In this document: positions 16,816 to 21,303 of the stretch, one piece after another
How the letters are laid out: the number at the start of each line of letters is the position of its first letter
Numbering within the stretch: the first letter of the stretch is position 1
From: an uncultured Clostridium sp.
GTDB taxonomy: Bacteria; Bacillota; Clostridia; TANB77; CAG-508
Reading direction: 5' to 3'
Assembly: GCA_900556455.1 (NCBI GenBank)
Contig: USOV01000017.1
Span: 1-21,303 of the forward strand
DNA: 21,303 bases
Position numbers and translations under genes: made by a program
Notes under the pieces: model-generated
What the model saw: the letters and a program-made list of their open reading frames with translations, nothing else
Database searches by the model: none
What the model was told of the DNA's origin: nothing

Positions 16816-17127
16816 ATGAAGCCAATATTTACAGAAATAGATGAAGAATTTATATGTGAGAATTGTGGAAAAAAAGTAAAAAAGTTGGGATACTCTTGCA
16901 GAAATCACTGTAATTATTGCTTGCACTCAAAACACGTAGATAAAAATCCAGGAGACAGAAGTGAAGAGTGCCATGGAATACTAGAACCAATAGGAGTAGA
17001 AATAAGCAACAAAAAGGGATATGTAATAGTGTTTAAATGTAAAAAATGCGGAGCAATAAGAAAAAACAAAGCAGCCGATGACGACAATATGGACTTAATA
17101 ATAAAATTAAGTGCAAAACAGTATTAG
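16816..17127 (+). CDS. RNHCP-domain zinc-binding protein
   Basis: A 103-residue protein with four Cys pairs or Cys/His motifs: CENCGKK, the namesake RNHCNYCLH, RSEECHGIL and CKKCGAIRKN. This matches the RNHCP family, small predicted zinc proteins of unknown function often encoded near translation genes. AAGGAG precedes ATG, 22 bases after the kinase stop, so it is probably the last gene of the glyS unit. It lies directly before rnpB; whether it binds RNA is unknown. Confidence 0.9.
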   Translation: MKPIFTEIDEEFICENCGKKVKKLGYSCRNHCNYCLHSKHVDKNPGDRSEECHGILEPIGVEISNKKGYVIVFKCKKCGAIRKNKAADDDNMDLIIKLSAKQY

Positions 17128-17138
17128 ATTTTCAACAA

Positions 17139-17170
17139 TGTAGGGGTCGCTGCCCACAGCGATCCTGCAA
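17139..17170. repeat. REP-like palindromic intergenic repeat, copy 2
   Basis: TGTAGGGGTCGC and GCGATCCTGCAA flank a short centre. It is the inverted counterpart of 13676-13709, with base changes in the loop. GGTCGCTG/CAGCGATC pair as a hairpin, so it could also help end the upstream transcript. Confidence 0.65.
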
Positions 17171-17209
17171 ATATATTAAAAATAATTAGGCCAGCAGGTT
17201 TGAAACATA

Positions 17210-17238
17210 TTGACAATACTCCAAAAAAAGTTTAAAAT
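17210..17238 (+). promoter_or_regulatory. rnpB promoter
   Basis: TTGACA (17210-17215), 17-base spacer and TAAAAT (17233-17238). The predicted RNA starts 7-10 bases downstream. Confidence 0.8.
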
Positions 17239-17244
17239 AATACG

Positions 17245-17670
17245 TGGAGTATATCAAACAGTCGCGTATGAAGCTCGCAAGGGCTCATATGAGGAAAGTC
17301 CGGGCTCCATAGAGCAATGATGCTGGATAACGTCCAGTGAGGGAGACCTTAAGGAAAGTGCAACAGAAAATAACCGCCATACTAGAAGCTAAAAATTAGA
17401 AGTTAGTAAATAAACGTAAAAACAGTAAGCCAATATCTAAATTCTAATTTTTAACTTCTAGTATGGTAAGGGTGAAAAGGTGAGGTAAGAGCTTACCGCT
17501 GATATGGTGACATATCAGGTCAATGTAAACCCCATCTGGAGCAACACCTAAATATAAGAAGGCTAAGGCTGCTCGCCATCTTCTTAAACTGGTGGCTAGA
17601 GGCATATAGTAATATATGTTCGAGATAAATGACTGTTTTTAACAGAACCCGGCTTACAGATATACTTCGT
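17245..17670 (+). ncRNA. rnpB: RNase P RNA (bacterial class A)
   Basis: This catalytic RNA trims the 5' leader of tRNA precursors. Landmarks: GAGGAAAGTCCGGGCTCCATAG (around 17291-17312), the CAACAGAAAATAACCGCC region, GGTAAGGGTGAAAAGGTG, TAAACCCCATCTGGAGCAA, the GGCTGCTCGCC...GGTGGCTAGAGGC stem of class A, and the closing AGAACCCGGCTTACAG. The outermost helix P1 pairs AGTATATC (17248-17255) with GATATACT (17659-17666), which sets both ends. The arm at 17377-17466 is unusually long (see the separate entry). No strong terminator follows. Confidence 0.95.
17377..17466 (+). other. Extended P12-position hairpin inside rnpB
   Basis: Bases 17377-17401 and 17442-17466 pair over 24 of 25 positions around a 40-base AT-rich loop. 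It sits where helix P12 of class A RNA belongs and is made of AT-rich, partly repeated text (TTAGAAGTTA/TAACTTCTA), unlike the conserved core. Confidence 0.8.
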
Positions 17671-17689
17671 TAGCCTAAAATAATAAATT

Positions 17690-17718
17690 TTGCAAAAAGC
17701 AATACTATGTGATATAAT
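17690..17718 (+). promoter_or_regulatory. Promoter of the first GC-richer small gene
   Basis: TTGCAA (17690-17695), 17-base spacer, TATAAT (17713-17718) with a TGTGA just upstream of the -10. It lies 20 bases after rnpB. Confidence 0.75.
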
Positions 17719-17773
17719 AGAATTCTAAATTACCTTGGTACAGGGTATAATATGTACCTTTATAGGAGGAATT

Positions 17774-18046
17774 ATGACACAATTATGTCAGACAGTGGCG
17801 AGAGATTTGGAAGCAGACAAAGCATTTCTGCTGACAATGGTTTCTCTTACAGGAAAAGTAACCTCTACGGTTACTCTTCGGGAGGAACCAGGAGAAGTGC
17901 TAATCACACTCCTCGTTGGGGACAAAGAAATCGAGCAGGCTGTCAGAGAAGCAGTTGAGGAAGTATTTGGAAAAGAATATACGGTTTCTAACGTATATAC
18001 AAGCTGTGGAAAGCGGATGATTCACTTTGAACTTTCCAAATACTAA
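17774..18046 (+). CDS. Small protein of unknown function, GC-richer codon usage
   Basis: The 90-residue product begins MTQLCQTVARDLEADK. AGGAGGA is placed ideally before ATG 17774, so I prefer it to an upstream TTG (17735). The protein is a compact alpha/beta type with an acidic middle (DKEIEQAVREAVEEVFGKEY) and no signal or membrane segment. I do not recognise the family. Codon use differs from all other genes: CTC, CTG, GTC, GCG and two CGG Arg codons appear, so it may be recently acquired or selected for strong expression. It has its own promoter and terminator. Skipping C at either CGG would soon end the frame, so these CGG codons must be read as Arg if the gene is made. Confidence 0.75.
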   Translation: MTQLCQTVARDLEADKAFLLTMVSLTGKVTSTVTLREEPGEVLITLLVGDKEIEQAVREAVEEVFGKEYTVSNVYTSCGKRMIHFELSKY

Positions 18047-18061
18047 AATTCCTAAAAAAGA

Positions 18062-18097
18062 CCTGCAAGAGGCTAACTCTTGCAGGCATTTTTTTTT
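18062..18097 (+). terminator. Rho-independent terminator
   Basis: CCTGCAAGAG (18062-18071) and CTCTTGCAGG (18077-18086) form a perfect 10-base stem followed by nine T residues. It ends the preceding small gene. Confidence 0.92.
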
Positions 18098-18103
18098 ACT
18101 TTT

Positions 18104-18322
18104 TTAAAATGAAATAAACTTATTTTTAATAAATCTATTAATATTAGTAGGATTAATCCCAGAATTTTCTGAAAGCTCATTAACAGAATTTATTCCAGAA
18201 GAGCTCCCTATAATAGTATTTAACTTAGCTATATCAGCTTTATCTTTAATCTCACATTCATAGCAAATATCGTTATTTGAAACAAAAAAATTGCCACATC
18301 TATTACATCTTTTAAAATCCAT
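18104..18322 (-). CDS. YvyF-like zinc-ribbon protein
   Basis: A 72-residue protein. The N-terminus has two Cys pairs (CNRCGNFFV and CYECEIKDK) forming a zinc ribbon. The C-terminus ELSENSGINPTNINRFIKNK looks like a small helix-turn-helix. This order matches the family of YvyF, the flagellar-operon protein of Bacillus, but no flagellar genes are near and the protein is shorter than usual. GGGGG lies seven bases before ATG. AT-rich native codon use separates it from the two small genes on either side. Confidence 0.65.
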   Translation of the reverse strand: MDFKRCNRCGNFFVSNNDICYECEIKDKADIAKLNTIIGSSSGINSVNELSENSGINPTNINRFIKNKFISF

Positions 18323-18454
18323 ATAAAAACCCCCAATAAAATATTATGACTACATTGTATCAGATAATACAAAAAAATAAAAGATATAAATAAAAATTTT
18401 TTTGGTAAAAATTAGAAATTGACTTAATGTAAAAATATAGGCAGAATACCAAAT

Positions 18455-18483
18455 TTGAATATTCCTTCGATTTATGCTATAAT
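18455..18483 (+). promoter_or_regulatory. Promoter of the second GC-richer small gene
   Basis: TTGAAT (18455-18460), 17-base spacer, TATAAT (18478-18483). A small AGCCT/AGGCT hairpin (18493-18505) lies in the leader. The rest of the gap 18323-18454 shows nothing recognisable. Confidence 0.7.
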
Positions 18484-18527
18484 AATAGTGTAAGCCTTGT
18501 AGGCTAATAAAATTTAGGAGGAAAGGT

Positions 18528-18740
18528 ATGAAAGACGACATTACTATGCGAGTACTACGTAATATCGATTTTTATGTAGAAAATAAGAAACCTGATATTT
18601 GGGTACGGCGCGATCAGATTGTAACAGCCGAAAATGAATTTCGCAAGTTACAGGCTGAAGGAAAGATAACTTCTGCAACCTTAAGACCTAGTTGGTCCTG
18701 CAAAGGAAGCGTAAACTTCATTATGCAGTATCCGGACTAA
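18528..18740 (+). CDS. Small basic protein of unknown function, GC-richer codon usage
   Basis: The 70-residue product starts at the ATG after TAGGAGGAAAGGT. It reads MKDDITMRVLRNIDFYVENK and ends FIMQYPD; the middle WVRRDQIVTAENEF suggests a short helical nucleic-acid-binding fold, but I do not recognise a family. Codon use again is unlike the native genes (CGG, CGC, GCC, CAG). It has its own promoter and a strong terminator, so it seems to be an independent, expressed unit. Its single CGG must be read as Arg: skipping the C gives a stop five codons later. Confidence 0.75.
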   Translation: MKDDITMRVLRNIDFYVENKKPDIWVRRDQIVTAENEFRKLQAEGKITSATLRPSWSCKGSVNFIMQYPD

Positions 18741-18741
18741 C

Positions 18742-18784
18742 AATAAAAGACCCTATCACTTGATGTGATTAGGGTCTTTTATTG
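18742..18784 (+). terminator. Rho-independent terminator
   Basis: AATAAAAGACCCTATCAC and GTGATTAGGGTCTTTTATT pair with one bulged base around a short loop. The flanking A and T runs would let it act in both directions. Confidence 0.9.
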
Positions 18785-18794
18785 AAAAAAACTA

Positions 18795-18823
18795 TTGACA
18801 TTTATAATAACAAATGTTATCAT
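18795..18823 (+). promoter_or_regulatory. Promoter of the metal-resistance operon
   Basis: TTGACA (18795-18800), 17-base spacer, TATCAT (18818-18823). The spacer includes the palindrome ATAACAAATGTTAT (18807-18820). Confidence 0.8.
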
Positions 18824-18830
18824 AAACACA

Positions 18831-18844
18831 TGAACAATTATTCA
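18831..18844. promoter_or_regulatory. ArsR/CadC-type operator
   Basis: TGAACAATTATTCA is an inverted repeat with 12 of 14 symmetric positions and fits the TGAA-N6-TTCA half-site pattern of ArsR/SmtB metal sensors. It overlaps the expected transcription start, so a bound repressor would block the polymerase until metal releases it. Confidence 0.8.
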
Positions 18845-18868
18845 CATGTTTAAATGAAGGAGAATATT

Positions 18869-19204
18869 ATGGATAATGAAGTAATTAATTTAGAAAAAGT
18901 GGAAAAAATAAAAAAAACAATGCCAACAGATGAATTTTTATTTGATATGGCAGAGCTTTTTAAGGTGTTTGGAGACTCTACAAGAATGAAAATAATAAGT
19001 GCATTATTAAATAATGAACTGTGTGTTGGAGAAATTGCAGATTTAACCAATACAACATCATCGGCAATATCTCATCAATTAAGAGTACTAAAACAGGCAA
19101 AACTTGTAAAATACAGAAGAGAAGGCAAAACAATTTTTTATTCATTAGATGATGAACATGTAAAAGAATTATATGAATTGGGCGAAAAACATATAGAAGA
19201 ATAG
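18869..19204 (+). CDS. ArsR/SmtB-family metal-sensing repressor
   Basis: The 111-residue winged-helix repressor turns its own operon on when metal binds. Residues 25-90 hold the DNA-binding fold, with SAISHQLRVLKQAKLVKYRR as recognition helix and wing. The C-terminal helix DDEHVKELYELGEKHIEE keeps the Asp, His, His and Glu spacing of the alpha-5 site used by Zn/Co sensors such as CzrA. The alpha-3 motif ELCVGEIA has only one Cys where CadC has two, so zinc or cobalt is more likely than cadmium or lead as the main signal. ATG 18869 is chosen for its spacing to AAGGAG. The ATPase gene starts nine bases after the stop. Confidence 0.92.
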   Translation: MDNEVINLEKVEKIKKTMPTDEFLFDMAELFKVFGDSTRMKIISALLNNELCVGEIADLTNTTSSAISHQLRVLKQAKLVKYRREGKTIFYSLDDEHVKELYELGEKHIEE

Positions 19205-19213
19205 GAGTAGATT

Positions 19214-21250
19214 ATGAAAAGTTATGAATTTATTTTAAAAAATTTAGATTGTGCAAACTGTGCAAACAAAATACAAAACACATTAGACCAAAATAAGGAA
19301 TTATCAGATGTAGTAGTAAATTTTAATACATTAAAACTAAAATATAAAACAAATACTTTAACTAAAGAAGAAGTAGAAGAAATAATAAAAAAAGTAGAAC
19401 CTGAAGTAGATTTAGTAGAAGTAGAAAAACAAGAAGAAAATGATAATACAAAATATGAAGTAGTAAGATTATTCATTGGCATTTTAATTGCTAGTATAGG
19501 TTTTTTAATTCCAAACAAAGGAATTATTTCGAATTGCTTTATAGTAATAGGATATTTAATTCTATTATACAGAACAATTAAAAATACTGTGAAATTATTA
19601 AAAACTAGTCATTCTATAAATGAAAACTTTTTAGTAACAATCTCATGTATAGGTGCCTACTTAATTGGAGAAACATTTGAAGGGCTTATAGTTATAATAC
19701 TTTATGAAATAGGAAAAATATTAGAAGAAAAAGCAGTTAATAAAACACGTAAATCAATTACAAACTTAATGAATATAAAACCAGAGTATGCTAACTTAAA
19801 AATAGATGAAAAAATAAAAAAGGTATCTCCTGAAGAGGTTAAAGTAGGAGACACTCTAGTAATAAAACAAGGAGAAAAAATTCCTCTAGATGGTGTTATT
19901 GTAAAAGGAAAAGCAAGCTTAGATGTATCTTCTTTAACTGGTGAAAGTAAATTAAAAAATGTAGAAGAAAAAGATGAAGTATTATCTGGAAGTATACTAG
20001 TAGAGGGTATTTTAGAAATAAAAGTAACCAAAACTTATGAAAATAGTACAGTTAGCAAAATATTAGAACTAGTAGAACATGCAACAGATAAAAAAGCAAA
20101 AACAGAAACTTTTGTAAATAAAATGGCAAAAATTTATACCCCAGTCGTAATTGGACTTGCAGCTTTAGTTGCATTGATAATGCCTATGGTAAGTAATATT
20201 AGGTTTACAGGAGCAGGCGGAAGTATATATAGAGCACTTGTATTTTTAGTAATATCTTGCCCATGCGCGATTGCAATATCTGTGCCACTTAGTTATTTCT
20301 CTGGAATAGGTAAGGCATCAAAAAGTGGAATTCTAATAAAAGGAAGCAATTATTTAGACTTAATAAAAGATGTAGGAGAAATTATATTTGATAAAACAGG
20401 AACATTAACTAAAGGAGAATTTACTATTCAAAAAATAGAAGCAATAGATAGCAAATTTAATGAAGATGATATATTAAAGTATGCATTGTTAGGAGAACAA
20501 TTCTCAAATCACCCAATTGCAAAATCTATAATGAAAAATAGAGAAATACCAGATGAAAAAGTAACCAGTTTTAAAGAAATAGCAGGCGAAGGGATTAGCT
20601 ATAAACTAAAAGAAGAGACAGTTTTTATAGGTGGCAGTAAAGAAGAAAAAGACGAAGGAACAACAATATGTGTAAAATTAAATGATGAGCTAATTGGAAA
20701 AATATATCTTGCAGACACAGTAAAACCAAGAGCAAAAGAAGCAATTGAAAAATTAAAGAAAATGGGAATAAAAACAAAAATGTACACAGGAGATAGTAAA
20801 AATATTGCATTAAAAATTGGGGAAGAACTAAACTTAGATGAAGTAAAATATGAAATGTTACCAAATGATAAATATAAAGAACTTGAAAAAGTAATAAACA
20901 GCTGTGAAAGTAAGGTCGCATTTGTGGGAGACGGAATAAATGATTCACCAGTTCTTGCAAGAGCAGATGTAGGAATATCAATGGGAGGAGTGGGTTCATC
21001 TTCTGCAATTGAAGCTTCAGACATTGTAATAATGACAGATGAAATAGGAAAAATAGGAGAGGCAATATCAATATCAAAATATACAAATAAAATAATAAAA
21101 CAAAACCTAATATTTGCAATAGGAGTAAAGGTACTAGTATTAACATTAAGTGCACTTGGAATAGCAAGCATGTGGCAAGCAGTATTTGCAGATGTAGGAG
21201 TAACAATAATTACAATATTAAATACTTTGAGAATTTTAAATAAGAGATAA
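19214..21250 (+). CDS. cadA: Zn/Cd/Pb-type P1B ATPase (CadA/ZntA family)
   Basis: A metal efflux pump of 678 residues driven by ATP. It begins with a heavy-metal-associated domain (NLDCANCANKIQNTL), followed by eight predicted membrane helices. The metal path motif CPC (SCPCAIAISVPL) and the soluble domain signatures TGES (SSLTGESKLKN), DKTGTLTKGE (phosphorylated Asp), the HP motif (NHPIAKS) and GDGINDSPVLARADVGISMG are all present. It forms an operon with the ArsR repressor upstream, which senses the metal. Start at ATG 19214 follows TAGGAG. The stop is followed directly by the terminal repeat; no terminator is seen. Confidence 0.95.
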   Translation: MKSYEFILKNLDCANCANKIQNTLDQNKELSDVVVNFNTLKLKYKTNTLTKEEVEEIIKKVEPEVDLVEVEKQEENDNTKYEVVRLFIGILIASIGFLIPNKGIISNCFIVIGYLILLYRTIKNTVKLLKTSHSINENFLVTISCIGAYLIGETFEGLIVIILYEIGKILEEKAVNKTRKSITNLMNIKPEYANLKIDEKIKKVSPEEVKVGDTLVIKQGEKIPLDGVIVKGKASLDVSSLTGESKLKNVEEKDEVLSGSILVEGILEIKVTKTYENSTVSKILELVEHATDKKAKTETFVNKMAKIYTPVVIGLAALVALIMPMVSNIRFTGAGGSIYRALVFLVISCPCAIAISVPLSYFSGIGKASKSGILIKGSNYLDLIKDVGEIIFDKTGTLTKGEFTIQKIEAIDSKFNEDDILKYALLGEQFSNHPIAKSIMKNREIPDEKVTSFKEIAGEGISYKLKEETVFIGGSKEEKDEGTTICVKLNDELIGKIYLADTVKPRAKEAIEKLKKMGIKTKMYTGDSKNIALKIGEELNLDEVKYEMLPNDKYKELEKVINSCESKVAFVGDGINDSPVLARADVGISMGGVGSSSAIEASDIVIMTDEIGKIGEAISISKYTNKIIKQNLIFAIGVKVLVLTLSALGIASMWQAVFADVGVTIITILNTLRILNKR

Positions 21251-21303
21251 ATTGTAATTTGACGAACTCTTTAAAAAAATTTGAAAACGTCCGCCCAATC
21301 TCG
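21249..21303 (-). repeat. Terminal inverted repeat, right copy
   Basis: It matches 31-72 in reverse complement: 20 of 20 bases in the outer block (21284-21303) and 15 of 15 in the inner block (21249-21263), with an extra AT-rich stretch between. The window stops exactly at the outer edge of the match. Confidence 0.75.

Overview
This window looks like a stretch of chromosome from an uncultured, spore-forming, very AT-rich Clostridia-type Firmicute. Reasons seen in the sequence: strong AT bias with A-ended codons (AGA for Arg, ATA for Ile), AGGAGG-type ribosome binding sites, the spore protease gene gpr, a GerS/LolA-like protein, the radA-disA pair, an LPXTG thioester pilin with sortase, a prepilin with the ITIIALILTIIIILIL-type N-terminus common in gut Clostridia, and an A-type RNase P RNA. 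The species cannot be told from this alone. The two ends of the window carry inverted copies of one ~40-55 bp sequence, so the piece may be a contig bounded by a dispersed repeat.

Layout. 1-1230: terminal repeat, a GerS/LolA-like membrane-anchored protein, and a mazF toxin gene without a visible antitoxin, ending in a terminator. 1231-3283: two inverted Spo0A-box-like sites, then a sortase (apparently starting at CTG) and a thioester/Cna-B pilin that ends abruptly at LPKTGM. 3335-5383: recG. 5446-7360: two tandem genes that share a nearly identical promoter/leader/N-terminal module of about 60 residues but carry different C-termini, a C39-like cysteine protease in one and a fragment of a glycerophosphodiesterase in the other. 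7437-8372: gpr, whose ribosome binding site lies inside a terminator stem. 8392-9081 (minus): TraX-like membrane protein. 9248-11677: radA then disA, both broken by single-base +1 shifts. 11698-12892: prepilin-like protein. 12953-17127: membrane-anchored cyclophilin, glyS, TGS-domain nucleoside kinase, RNHCP zinc protein. 17245-17670: rnpB with a long extra hairpin. 17774-18740: two short, GC-richer genes of unknown function flanking a small minus-strand YvyF-like zinc-ribbon gene. 18795-21250: ArsR-family metal sensor with its operator, and a Zn/Cd-type P1B ATPase.

Main observation. radA needs four and disA one +1 shift to be read through, and each shift falls exactly at an in-frame CGG codon where skipping the C gives a conserved glycine (CGGA read as GGA). 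A sixth in-frame CGG, near the end of the prepilin gene, behaves the same way. I found no other in-frame CGG in the AT-rich genes. The only CGG codons that seem to be read as Arg (three) are in the two GC-richer small ORFs. Candidate explanations are recoding at CGG (for example a loss of CGG decoding with +1 or four-base reading) or a motif-specific sequence artefact; the window alone cannot separate them.

How the genes fit together. Much of the window is housekeeping (recG, radA, disA, glyS, rnpB) with a sporulation layer (gpr, GerS-like protein, possible Spo0A control of the pilin operon, DisA c-di-AMP checkpoint) and an envelope/secreted layer (sortase, pilin, prepilin, cyclophilin, leader-module effectors). 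A self-contained metal-resistance operon closes the window.
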